From Verrucomicrobiota bacterium (GTDB taxonomy: Bacteria; Verrucomicrobiota; Verrucomicrobiia; Opitutales; Oceanipulchritudinaceae): a stretch of DNA of 53,684 nucleotides. The DNA lies in contig JAJOKB010000055.1 in the NCBI GenBank assembly GCA_021208135.1, positions 1 through 53,684 of the forward strand, written 5' to 3'. Below, piece by piece: positions 22,601-32,693 of this stretch. Position 1 is the first letter of the stretch, and every line of letters begins with the position of its first letter. The translations under genes were made by a program, and so were the position numbers. Under the pieces are notes generated by a model. The model saw nothing but the letters and a program-made list of their open reading frames with translations, did not search any database and was not told the DNA's origin.

Positions 22601-23112
22601 ATGCGTCCGGCGGTATCCAGGATGATGGCCTTATTGGTAAACCACCAATTCATGTTGAGTGTCCCACCCACTCCTTGCATGTAGTCATTCAGTCCGGAAG
22701 GAAAGTCCTGCTTGGAATGGCCCCTGCGAATGGCCTCGGTTTTGCCCGCCCCGGTTTGTCCAGCCAATAGAAACCAGGGGAGATCGTACACATTTTTGCC
22801 TGCCTTGCGCATCTTCTCGACGCCCTGTTCAAAATTGCCGCGCAGGCTGTCGATACCCTCAACGCGGGAATTCGCAGCATCACTGCGCATCATGTTGCTG
22901 AGGGCGTTGCCCTTCATTTTTCGATACCAACGATGTACCAGATAAAACAGCAGGCTGAACAGCAACAGCGAGACAAAGGTGACCCCCATGACTACCATAC
23001 CACCGGTTCCGCCCCCGACGAAGGATCCCGCGGCCACGGGAATACCGAACAAGCCGAGCATTGCGGCAAGGTATTGAAGCGGTCGTTTCAAGAGATTAAG
23101 CAACTGGCTCAT
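19627..23112 (-). CDS. tssM: T6SS inner-membrane ATP/GTP-binding protein TssM (IcmF)
   Basis: TssM forms the transenvelope channel with TssL and TssJ. The 1161-residue protein is one of the few unbroken large genes. Two hydrophobic helices lie within residues 11-60, then a cytoplasmic domain with Walker A GQTGAGKT (118-125), a DTAGR Walker-B-like segment near 165 and LVIPADSLL. A third helix near residue 440 (TALFACFSVVAVSGILAAAW) leads to the long periplasmic part ending at residue 1161. Walker A is intact, which is not so in every TssM. Its ATG overlaps the tssL stop (ATGA), so the two are translationally coupled. Confidence 0.96.
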   Translation of the reverse strand: MSQLLNLLKRPLQYLAAMLGLFGIPVAAGSFVGGGTGGMVVMGVTFVSLLLFSLLFYLVHRWYRKMKGNALSNMMRSDAANSRVEGIDSLRGNFEQGVEKMRKAGKNVYDLPWFLLAGQTGAGKTEAIRRGHSKQDFPSGLNDYMQGVGGTLNMNWWFTNKAIILDTAGRIFEEKIKAGETTEWTEFLKMLKKVRRNMPINGFILVIPADSLLTDSITQIENKASHIAEQLTRVQDTLGVRFPVFVLISKADFIPGFREFVQNIKEPRNQQQMLGWSNPRSLDEPFVPEQVDSYLDGVIEGLKKRRLNYMLDPRPNGKKRLDDLDALFSFPTYLKESVPNLRRYLEIVFKLNPWSQKPLFIRGIYFTSSLQQGEALDDAIASVIGKNMQQMKLSGFKKETPLFLRDTFFEKVYREFGLVTSATKVKAAIRRRTALFACFSVVAVSGILAAAWLGANSFRDRVGDEYAHWRFAASQFEQRPGSGTLFWSQPIVFDTGVRDIFESNKNLQVQIAGMGESGTLPQYLLTLGNYAKQPLTVPGVFQPLRFFDQVFTGDRLDREQAFRRVFEAAVIIPVLENSREKLRAANVSTWNEDAVNGLLAQLRMQILLNQRERGPGYLANFSREFSALFRYLVNDEPGPEILEILNRFYGDEFRAATGWPNPAFSSAYASALTLEDPALAGAARGLEVWLQSMDSIRREQGVEVTSLMRVLEQAEALSAAEQTFLANSSGSFDHNAVAALDNQWGALQREVAPYRQDALTAFSLRARYQSRILAARSSLDALVSQFTGELNLLGGGNDSLTLEVTGRVERKRTELGQELDRMVNPSVIARFETADTTVFASTGGIQQRLALYQSLSTNLTELNGMRFTDLAGAASVLQRMAQLHAETVNSLNMYQGFASQQVQQLAGFSSQTRENQRLTVARSFEQAMRNEIRMLLGFPVLADHGRILSPAQIENLVNQGTVLANLNSRFIALLPQPATSSLNAMGADLQKVIQFANTHLRIEVVQRPVTVVQPGLNEVLQFLRQKEGGTRDEVLRSSVFWRARLVRLAEGSPTRMGRTDQPLGTIALTANTFRLDFMSVIDGTPGDSGRILHEGEWIPLRLILQDPHNALKLEGNRYALPLQVNHPRFGSSQSIIYLDFPGNLPSRDDWLRLSDIPAIAQ

Positions 23113-23785
23113 GATAAAATCCTCGATAGCGCAGCGGACAGCCCGCTGAATGCGTCAAAGTAAAGATAAACCACCGTAATAAGGATGGCTGCAATGGTTC
23201 CCGCCGCCAAAAGCAACACCCCAACGTATCTGGGTGCGGTGTCCGGGCTGACAATGATTTCAAGGTTGTGTTTGTAGGCATCCGGAGTGATCCGCGACAA
23301 CACATCGCGATCCATGTAAGGCCGCACCCTGGGTTCAAGTCGTTTCATGATCTCGTACAACTTGTCGAGGTTATCGTCGTACATGCCGGTATATCCAAGG
23401 CCGATACAACAATAGTAGAAAGCCAGCTTTTCATCAGCCTCTCCCTGGCCGGCTCGATCGCCTCAGCCTCTGCCAAAAAGTCAAAGAATTCATTATCCCC
23501 TGCCCTGCGGTTGAAATCCTTCACCGCGATGCGATTGCTGTTCCACTCCTCAACCCCTGCGGATACCAGCATGGAATCGATAAAATAAATCAGCGACAGC
23601 TCGATCTGTTCAAAGGCATCATTGAGGCTTCGGTCTTCCTGGATAAGGGCGGCTTGAATGCCCTCGCGCAGATCGGCAATATCCGCCTGAATCGTTGCCA
23701 TAGGGACAGTACCGCCATTGCGGTAAATCCTGTTTATCCGACAAATGTACAAAAAGACCGGTTCGCAAAGTTGCAGCAAGTTCAT
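23109..23785 (-). CDS. tssL: T6SS membrane protein TssL (DotU family), one frameshift
   Basis: TssL is the inner-membrane partner of TssM and TssK. After repair of one shift near 23440 it is about 225 residues. The N-terminal part (MNLLQLCEPVFLYICRI; FIDSMLVSAGVEEWNS) and the typical segment KLAFYYCCIGLGYTGMYDD (in the alternative frame), then KLYEIMKRLEPRVRP, identify the DotU domain. A single C-terminal helix (VGVLLLAAGTIAAILITVVYLY) anchors it. There is no OmpA-like peptidoglycan-binding extension, so cell-wall anchoring must come from another protein. It follows tssK by 10 bases. Confidence 0.93.
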
Positions 23786-23795
23786 GGTGTGGTCC

Positions 23796-25185
23796 TCAAT
23801 CTATTGAAGTCATGAAGCAGCGGATTTTGAAATCGGATGTGGCAAAATCATTCCACTCGATAATGGCCTGCTTCTCTTTTTCGATTTTGTTCCAGGCTGT
23901 TCCCTGTCCGCCGGGTATCACGCGGAAATAATACAAATAAGATTTGCGTGGCAAAATGTGAGGAACGTGAGTTTCCTCCTTGAGACGTACACCGCGCAGC
24001 ACCTTTTTGCGCATCGAGCCCGGAACGAATTTGAAGACGTCGATATCTTCCACCAGGCGAATGAGATCCTGCGGCAACATCGCCTTCGACTCGATTCCAA
24101 TAAAGAAGTGATTGGATTGGGTGAAGTGGCGATCCTCAAACGTGACCGCATAGTGATCATCCATACGCTGAAACTGTACCTCGAGGTAGTCCGGGATCAC
24201 TACGTCGCCCAGCACTTCCTTGATCTTTTTAGCCAACATACGGATGGCAAGAAACGGATTGTTGTGATCATAATCTTCCAGCGCGGTATATGGATCCACA
24301 TCCGGTCCCTCACTGCCAAAATCAGGATTCAGACAAAGCAGCTCACCATACAAACACTTAAGCGCGACAAAGACATCCTGGGGGTGAACTATGCCACTAT
24401 TGACCATCTCCGTCAAAATGGCGTCGTAGGACATCAGAGTCCTCGATCGCAGCATTAAATCCAGGTGGCTGCTCTGCACCTGTTCCCGGTTAAAGCCCCG
24501 GGATTTGAACTTGCGAAAAATGTCTTTGCGGCTGGCGGAGACTTGCTCCTGAAGTTGACCGACAACGCGATGCAGGGCTGCATAGGCCTTCAATGTCAGG
24601 CTTGGACCACAAAACTCTGGTGCCAGTCGGGGTTGTCCCAAATTCTCACCCACGCCTTGCATGATCCGAACCAGCGGTATGACTTCAAACCCGTCAAAAT
24701 TATCCCCTTCCATCAAAATGCGGCCGTTGATAGCGAGGAATTCAACTGCTTTGGAACTGAGGCCACTGTTTTCGTCGGGAACGTCTGTTTCCGTGACGTG
24801 GTACAGAAATTTTTTTAGCGGCTTCCTGAGTACTGCGGGCGGGCACCGTATTGGCCCGCTCAGGTTGATAAACAGGAATGCCCAGATAGATGACAAAGGA
24901 TTCGTTCTTTTTGGAAAAACGTTCGCGGATATCTATCACGTCCAAGGTTAGGTTTTCGCCTAATTCGACATAACTACCGGATGGCATGACGGCACTGAGT
25001 TTGTCGAATCGAACTCTTTTATTGGCGAGACTGTCATCGCATATGCGCAATTCCAGCACACCAAACGCGAATGCGTGCTGAATGTTGCGCTCAAGATTGA
25101 TGGCAGTCATTACCTGACGCTGAAAAATCTGAAAATGCTGCGGCTGCAAAAACAGCCCTTCATTCCAATGGATAAGTTTCTTCAT
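23796..25185 (-). CDS. tssK: T6SS baseplate adaptor TssK, one frameshift
   Basis: TssK trimers connect the baseplate to the TssL-TssM membrane complex. About 462 residues after removing one base in the seven-base run at 24810-24816. The N-terminus is the family signature (MKKLIHWNEGLFLQPQHFQ), followed by a beta-rich shell part and, after the shift, VTETDVPDENSGLSS, the IPLVRIMQG segment, a central helical part and the C-terminal head (IPDYLEVQFQRMD; YFRVIPGGQGTAWNKIEKEK). The start overlaps the stop of the upstream gene (ATGA). Confidence 0.95.
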
Positions 25186-26097
25186 GGTTGTCTCAGGATT
25201 GTTTCAGTTTGCGCAAATTGCTTGGAAAGGATCTCGTTGATCGCCTTTTCGACTGCATTGGGATGTAGATCAGAGGACATTGTAACGTATTGCTTCCAAC
25301 ACTTGGCTTCCTTACCCCCAAGAAGCCCTCCTTTACCCGCAATTTGTTCAATCATCATCGGCTGGAATCGTGCCAGGTGACTCTGGGCAAACGCGCTGGA
25401 AAGGCTGGCAATGGCACTGATAGTGAGGGCCCACCTTCAATCTGGTTTCATTCAAGGCCTTATTGATGGCATCCATGGAGACGGCGTCACCAGATACATA
25501 TCCACCCAATAACTTGCGAATATCTTCCTGGCTGATCTCGCGGTTCAGGCCGAGTTGTTTATAGAACTGAGTGCCAAGAGCGTCTATCTGGCAAAGAGTT
25601 TTGAGTAGGATCAGAAACACTTCCTGCAGCCGCTCGTCGCTGATAACCGATGTTTCCGCCAACTTCAGAAAACGGGCCATTTCATCGGACGGTGACGAGA
25701 GAGTTTCGGACTGCCTTTCGCCAGCTGGTCCGCGTGCAGTAGCGGAGGTATCAATCGACTCAAGGAAAGCCTGACGTTCTGCTTCGTCCAATGCAGGCCA
25801 TTGCTGCTTTAATACTTCAAGGGCATTGTCGAGCTGTTCTTTTGGGGTGGAGGGTATCGCGGTCGCAAGGTCACCGGCAGACAATAAACCCTTTTCACTC
25901 AGCATCAGTGGAAAGCGTTCGCGCAGGCTGAGCATATAATCGCGACGCAAAGCCTCTCCCTGTACATCATCCAGATGCGAGCGCATTTCCTGCTCAAGAA
26001 AATGCATGGCTTCAGCTTCATCCATATCAGCCACATCGAGGTATGCCCTTCGCAGACGCAGCTCCATTGTATCCAGCCATTCTTCTTTTGTTTTCAT
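25182..26097 (-). CDS. TagH-C-like T6SS accessory protein lacking an FHA domain
   Basis: About 305 residues after repair of one shift at the GGG-CCC stretch 25426-25432. The sequence is soluble and helical. The last ~160 residues (VFLILLKTLCQIDALGTQFYK; FAQSHLARFQPMMIEQ; EAKCWKQYVTMSSDL; ending QFAQTETILRQP) resemble the C-terminal domain of TagH, the FHA-domain protein of proteobacterial T6SSs. The N-terminal half is Glu-rich helix with no FHA fold, so it cannot read phosphothreonine the way Fha/TagH does. It sits between the pseudokinase giant (4-base gap) and tssK (ATGA overlap). The family link is by eye and moderate. Confidence 0.55.
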
Positions 26098-26101
26098 AGT
26101 T

Positions 26102-29100
26102 TTAAAGGTTGTTCCAGGCAGCAGTCAGGAGGGTTTGGAAACGTATCCAGGCGGGTGGTTCGACGCCGTCGATGGCCAACCGGAGTCCCAGATCGGAATA
26201 GGAAGTTCTGATTCTATTGGCAGGTACCGGAATGGGTTCACTCCAACCTGCCGCTGGCGTCATAAGTGCGGATCCTCCAGCCACGAAATAGGTTCTGGTG
26301 TCAGCATCATACAACACTTCAGCGACGTTACCCGCCAGGTGGCGTAGCTCGCCACTACCTGAATGCACTGGCGACAGCCACTGCGAAAGTGTGGCATTCA
26401 CCGGATCTGCAGGTTGCAGGTTGTTTTCCTGATAAAAGGATCCAGTACGCAGTTCCCTGCGCATGGCAGCACTGAAGGCCTGGTCTTGAGAGCTCGTCCA
26501 GGTATGCATATCATTCTCATCCACAGCTTCGGCAACCAATCGCCATTCTTCCGGATGCATCAGGCGCATACCCATGGCTTCCGCGACAACGCGCGCCAAT
26601 TCCGGACTCAGATGCACCATCGGCAATTGACCGGAAATCACCGCATTGGGAAACAAACGCTGTTCGACCGCACGGTAATCGTCATGCAGGAAAGGATCCA
26701 ATTCAAACCAGGCATTGGTGATCTCAATGCCACCGAGTGCCAGACCATTGCGTGCTGGACGCCAGATACGGAAACCGGTGCGAAAATCCATCATCGGATC
26801 ATAACGACTGTTGAGGAAATCACGCCAATCGGCAGGCAAGGATGTTTCCAGTGTTGTCCACAATTGTTGACTGTTCATCCACGCATTAAAAACCTCAATA
26901 CTGAGTTCGTTCACAGCCACGAAAAAGACCCGGCCATCGGATTCAAACTCCTTGAATTCAAGTTCGAGTGAATTCCAGCGAAGCACCAGCCGATCTTGTG
27001 TATGCAGGGCAATTTCCCATCCTTTTTCAACAAAGCTGCTCTCGGCGAAGGTTTTTTGTTGTCGGTTGAGATCAATGTTGCTGAGCGTATGAATCAAGCG
27101 TGCCGGAGCCTCGTCGGCTATGTCTGGTGACGTGCGGGTGATGCGATCGCGCAGCGGTGCCAAGGCTTGGGGTTGCGCAGCAAAGGTATCTGCCCTGGAA
27201 TCCAATTCGTTCAGAGCCCGGTAGATTTCTATTGCCAGGCGCTGTCGTGGATTGAGGTGTTGTTCCTCAACTGCAAACACTTCGCTCAGGCTGGCAAAGT
27301 GAGCGCGTTCTGCTGGCGACAAACTATCCACTGAGAATCCGCGCAGCCAAAGCGACCTGAGGGTCTCCTGCCAGTCAGAAAGCAGTTGTCTTGGCACGTT
27401 TTGTCCGACATCGAGTACGCTATCCTTAAGTTGCGCCACAGTAGCGCTCTCAAGACGATGATTTTCCGAAACAGACGTCAGTGCCAAATAGCGCAGCGGC
27501 AGTGGAACCAGGGGCATCTAAAAACAACTGCAATCGCTCTCTATCGGATGCACCTTGAACCAGAAGGCGATGTTGATCGACCGCGACCAAAATACTGCCC
27601 GAAGCCGAGCGTACCGGAGATTGGTAGGACTCTGGGATGCGTTGCAGTTCAGCAGCGATGAGCTGCGGTTCCAGGTCACTCAAGCGCCAGGCAGTCAAAT
27701 CCCTTTGGTACTTTTGCAAGCCCTGAAACCAGTCCAGCAATTGCTGATTAAAGGAGATCAACTGCGAACGATAGGCGTTCAACTGCGCAGTTAAACTATC
27801 TGCGGTAACAGTGCCTTTAATAACCCCAATCGCAGAGTCTTCAACCCATACATTCAACATGTCGTCAACAAATCGATGTAGAATCGAGGCAACCTCTTCC
27901 CACGTTGCGGCATCGAGGCCGCCGACAGGAAGGCCAGGAATTTCTGTTTGCAGAACCGTGAGATACGATTGATCAAAAGCCCGCAAGCGAGCCAGGCCAT
28001 CCCGCCACTCTCTTTGAAATTGAAGAAAGTCGCGTGCATTCCGGAAGGCATCCGGTCGGAGAGGTGCCAATGTGGACTGGTGATGCGCATCCCAAAATGG
28101 CTGTACTCGTTCGCTGAACAGCACGACCTGATTTTGCATAGCCAGCAGTAACTCTTCAATGTCGGGATTCACCTCCGCCAGCTTGGCAAGAGCTTCTGTT
28201 CTGATGGTGAGAATTTGGTCTCTGGCCGCAGCAAACAAGCGCTCAAATTGCCCGCGGTTGGCCTCAATGCGTTCGATGTCCAGACCATTGCTCCATAATG
28301 AAAAAAACGGTGGTTGCCTCGCCGTGAAAAGTGACCAACGGCATACCCGGTTCGAGCAAATCATTGATTTGTCGGGTCAACGATTCCAATTCATCAATCA
28401 ACCCCGACAATTCAACGCGCATTGCAGCGAAATAGCCGGCAGGTATTGCGATGTGGTCGCGCACAAGATCCATCCACTCCGCAACAGCTTGAGGTAAAGC
28501 ACCAGCGTTGCGCTCCAACCAGGCAACTTCGGCGACAGAGAATGATGATAAAACCAGATTCGGCTCCTGCGTTCGCCAGAACTGAACCCATTGATTCGCT
28601 TCGTCAGCATAATTCTTTAAGGCGACAATGGGATTATCCGCATCAGCTGCCAGCAACTGCGGATATAAATCTGCCAGTTTCGCCAGCAAGACACTGTGCT
28701 GCTCAGCTCGCAATTGCTGCATACTGGCGGCAAAATTCATATAAACCGATTGCAGATCAGCGACTTGATTGGCCGCCTGCTGCAGTTGGTACAGACGAGC
28801 AACGGTAAGGGTGTTGTCATCAAAAGAAACATCGTTCAGCAAGCGCGCCAACTCATTGGCACCAAACTCAAAACCGATCTCTTCAAAACCGCGTCGGGAC
28901 GTTTGCAGTGAATTGTACACCGGCCATTCTTCGATTGCCCGCCGCGTATTCTGAAGTACCCGGTGCGCGCGCACTATGTCCGCCTGGTCGCGTTCAGGTA
29001 AGGTCAGCACTAAAATGCCTTGAGCCCGCTCTCGATCCAAACTCGCCCCTGCCCCGGTCAGTCTACGGATTACACTTTGCGGCAAGGCCGCTTGCTCGAA

Positions 29101-30094
29101 TTCAATAAACCGCTCCACGAACTGACTGTCGCGGTACTGCTGCTCGAACGCTCTCATGGAAAGAATAAAAGATTCGCCCCAGTCAAAAAAAGTTATCCAC
29201 CAGCTCAAGCCACTGTGCCTCGATTTGCGCGCGGTCCACCACCACCGTGTCGGAATCATCCTGCCAATGCCACCAGACTCCAATGCCAACGCAGAGCGCT
29301 AGTAACGCAGCCAGTACCGAGAATGACAGCCTGGATTTGCCACCCGATCCGGCATGCCTGGCTACCCTCTCCTTCAGTGCATCCCAGTCCACGGATCCGG
29401 TGCGCACGCCTCCGGCCAGCAAGGTATTACAAAAGTTGCGCCAAAACTGTGCACTGGAACCCAGAAAACCCAGATTTAAATCTGAAGGCAGCACCGGAAA
29501 ACCCTCGTCGTGATCCCTGCGTTCATTGGTCAACAGTTGATACAACATCCAACCCAGGGCACGTTTATCCCTCGCCGCATTCGCTTCGTCAGCAACGGCA
29601 AAATCCACCAGATACACCTTGGACGCATCCAAGGCGGGCAATAACACATTGTTCAGCGAGAGATTGCCATGCCCAGTACCCGTTTCTGCCTGCAAGCGTT
29701 GCAACGCATCCAGGATGCTGAGCATCCAATTTTTAAGCTGCGCTGGCTGCAATCTCTGCTTGAAGTCCACAACATGCCCCAGGTTGTGCTTGAGCCAAGG
29801 ACGGATATAGCATCCCCCTTCATCGGTATCATGCCAGACTCCCGCGACGCCGGGGAACAACTTTGCGCTGATGTCTGCTTCCCTTTGTATCGCGACCTTA
29901 AATGTGTTCGCGTCAGCATCAGCACCGGTAGAACCGTCTGAATCAGCATAGATGAACAGGTCCATCGCATCATCAGGCGCGGACTGACATTTCAGTACCA
30001 CCTGATTCCCCGAGGCATCCAAACCTTTATAGCTGAAAGCACGGCCCGAACCGTGCAATCGTTCAAAATTGGAAATAAAGGCGGATACGTTCAT
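26102..30094 (-). CDS. Pseudokinase head, TM helix, helical stalk and FGE-like tip: PpkA/TagR-like fusion
   Basis: About 1330 residues after repair at the A7 runs 29185-29191 and 28301-28307 and the G4 run 27511-27514; each repair removes one base and reads on without a stop. The N-terminus is a kinase fold: VVLKCQS (lysine strand), QREADI (helix C), HGNLSLNNVLL in the catalytic loop, VDFAVAD in the DFG position and RDKRALGWMLYQLL. The HRD aspartate is Asn, so it is probably a pseudokinase. One membrane helix (LSFSVLAALLALCVGIGVWWHW) leads to ~650 helical residues and an FGE/SUMF1-like C-terminus (AEAMGMRLMHPEEWRLVAEA; HLAGNVAEVLYD; FVAGGSALM; DLGLRLAIDG). In Pseudomonas, PpkA and TagR are separate proteins. 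Confidence 0.75.
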
Positions 30095-30109
30095 CTATTG
30101 CACAAATTT

Positions 30110-30670
30110 TCAGGTGCCGCTTACCGGTGATGGATTGAGGCGAACACCCGTGCGGGTGATGGTGATTTCGAGTTTGTCTATGCCGCGTTGCTGCAAAATC
30201 CAGCGCTGCAAAAAGGTACTGGGCCAAGCGCGTGCATAGAGGGGAACTACTCGTTGCCTAACTTCAGGATTGGTATCATGGGCGACCGGCATATCTACCA
30301 GAATCAGGATATCAAAATCCTGTTCTGAGCGATTCGACTGGAAGTTGAAGTTGCGCCAAATGGAGTGAGTATTGGGAATAGTATGCTCAAACTCTTTGCC
30401 GGGCACATTAAAGTACACCGAGTAAACTTCCCCCCTTTGCGCAGCATCACGGCGAAACAAATCTTCGGGCGAAAAAAACTCGTCGATGTTTTTCTCCAAC
30501 CAGGTGTTCAATTGCACGCGGTTCACCTTGATGAAGTCAATTTGCAGGGTTGAACTCTGCAGATCGGGGTCGATTTGAATGACTACCTCGGGTGGATCAC
30601 AGGCGGTTAAAAACAAGCACAGTATGCCTAGCAGGACTATGAATAGGCGATGAATGCGGTCTTTGTTCAT
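30110..30670 (-). CDS. TssJ-like T6SS outer-membrane lipoprotein
   Basis: A 186-residue lipoprotein. The signal peptide (MNKDRIHRLFIVLLGILCLF) ends in the lipobox LTAC, followed by DPPEVVIQ. Length, position and beta-rich pattern fit TssJ, the outer-membrane lipoprotein that docks TssM, but similarity to classical TssJ is weak. It shares the mature start CDPPEV, a WLEKN/EFFSPED segment and the FDILILVDMP strand with the lipoprotein at 32694-33563, so the two are paralogues. Its ATG overlaps the stop of the kinase-like gene (ATGA), and the pseudokinase giant follows after 15 bases. Confidence 0.68.
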   Translation of the reverse strand: MNKDRIHRLFIVLLGILCLFLTACDPPEVVIQIDPDLQSSTLQIDFIKVNRVQLNTWLEKNIDEFFSPEDLFRRDAAQRGEVYSVYFNVPGKEFEHTIPNTHSIWRNFNFQSNRSEQDFDILILVDMPVAHDTNPEVRQRVVPLYARAWPSTFLQRWILQQRGIDKLEITITRTGVRLNPSPVSGT

Positions 30671-32675
30671 GCTTCGGATGGGTTGAATTTTCGGGAAAGC
30701 GCGGTATCGATGACATTGCGAATCATGTGAGAGCTATGTACATCGCCGATGCACAGTGCGCGCAGAGTTGCGGCATGGTTGCTCAGCTCCTTCAATGGGT
30801 CATCGAATATCTGCGCCATGCGGAAGTTGCTCTCATTGGATAGCGATTGGCAGTACGCCCCGTCGGTCAAGAGTCCGGACAGACACTTAACAACGATCGC
30901 CAACAGGTTCTCCCATAGTAAATCTTCGGGCGGAATACCGATCCGAGGCTTTGCGTCAGGGGACAATCCCAGGCCGGCTGGCATTAGAATACGCGCCAGG
31001 CTCTCATCTGTTTGCAAAACATGGGCGATTTTCTTTGGCAACGAATCCTGCTCCAGATCATTGCAGCGCAGCGCCAAGGTACGCACATTATCCTTGATCA
31101 AGCTAACGAGGTTCCGGTGCCATGAAATAGGATTTCCATACCGATGATACCCAATGAATACAGATCACAAGGGGTGCCCAACACTGGCAAAACCTCACAA
31201 TACGTCCCGGCCTGCTCTACACCGCGCATCGCCTTCATCGCCATTTCCTGTTCAGAGTTCAGTCGGATTTTGCCAGTTTGAAAACGGATTTTGTCAGGAA
31301 GTTGAGGATCCATTCCAGTCATTTCGGCAACCAATTTCAGCCGCTTCCCGCGTACCGGATAATGGATAAAGTACAGGCTCTTACTGGCTAAATTCATGAG
31401 CTGCAAGTCAGGCGAACGCATGGAACCTTCAATTTGGTAAAGCCCTGAATCCCGGTCTCTTTGCAAATCCAGTAAGGTCACTTCCGCCAGCAGGGATTTG
31501 TGCTGAGCCAGTGCCTCGGGACGGTAGATGGATGAAGGCAACGGTTGAAAGGTGCGGAAGTAGGTGGTTTCCCTCGAATCCAGATCCGATTGCTTTTCCA
31601 CTGAAAAATCGAGCGCGTCGCTCACCTGATTGATCGCCACCTCGGCATCCCACAGAAAAGGAGCGGATGCCGATTGTCCTGCCAGATGGACAGCGAAACT
31701 GGAGGTCTCCAGGGAAAAGAACGGTTTGCGATCTTGTTCAACACAGCGCTTTACCAACTGCACAATCTCGTAAAACAAGCGCACTTTCAGGTACAGGTTT
31801 TCCAGTTTCCAAGTCCGCGATCCAGACCGTGAGGGCAATAACCGACCCGCTGAGTAACCGAGCGATAAATCATCCGCAATTTCGCGGTAAAGTCCCGATG
31901 GCAGCAGTGGTTTGCGGCCTGATCCCATACCTGACCAGGACTTGCCATTAAGCACATTCAAGTAGCCTTCCACACTGAGCGGTGCAATGGCCCTGACGAT
32001 GATCGAGCCACCGTAGCGGCTAAAAGGCACCAAGGTGCTGCGCGCGGAAATGACTGTGTCGGCAGACTTGGTTTTGCTATGGGTCGGAGCATTGGGTGTA
32101 ATCGGCAGGAAGATGGAATCCGCACCATGAGCTTCAAGATACAGGTAGCGATGTACGGTGCTGGTAAAGGCGGCCAGACCGAGGCGCTTCAGCAGGTTGT
32201 CCTCCTTGCACAAAGTCCAGTGCATTTGACTTTGCTCGTCTTTGGGAAATATCGCGACCTTGTTGTACAGGTCTATATACAGAGGACAGTCCATCTGCTC
32301 GTCCAATGCAGTTGACAGTACGGTCACTGCGCCCGATTTCGCCAACAGATCGCGTTGACGCTGCCACCGTGCATCCAAAACAGCGTTGTTGATGATATCA
32401 AATGCGTTTTCGTGGAGCGAATCGGCAATGTTGTCGTAATCGCGCACCCACAATTCAAGCCATTGCACTACCCGTTGTGAGCGATCCATCAAGCAACCGA
32501 GGTACACATTGGCCTCAGCTAATTGTCGCAACCGACAAAAGGGGCCTTCGGCAGGATCCGGTTGCTTGCGCACGATGAGTGCGAGTCGGAAAGATGAATC
32601 CTCGGATCCATCCAGTGAAATCGCTTGAAAGCCCTCATCCAGGGTGGAGGGTATGGCGAACAGAGATTCGGTCAT
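30667..32675 (-). CDS. Divergent kinase-like T6SS-associated protein
   Basis: About 669 residues after joining two readings at ~31111-31118 (one base missing in GGAACC restores a continuous helix into LIKDNVRTLALR). No membrane helix or signal peptide, so cytoplasmic. The last third looks like a kinase C-lobe: LFYEIVQLVKRCVEQDRKPFF before a catalytic-loop position, and CDLYSLGIIGMEILF matching the DxxSLG helix. No glycine loop, HRD or DFG is recognisable, so I regard it as a degenerate kinase fold, not an active kinase. It sits between the two TssJ-like lipoprotein genes. The N-terminal ~300 residues match nothing I know. The kinase relation is inferred from one clear motif. Confidence 0.5.
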
Positions 32676-32693
32676 TGGAAATCCTTTGTGTAA

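Noticed and set aside
24810-24816. Programmed ribosomal frameshifting at the A/T runs (for example in tssK)
   Set aside because: The same type of run interrupts many unrelated genes, and no consistent slippery-site plus stem-loop arrangement is present.
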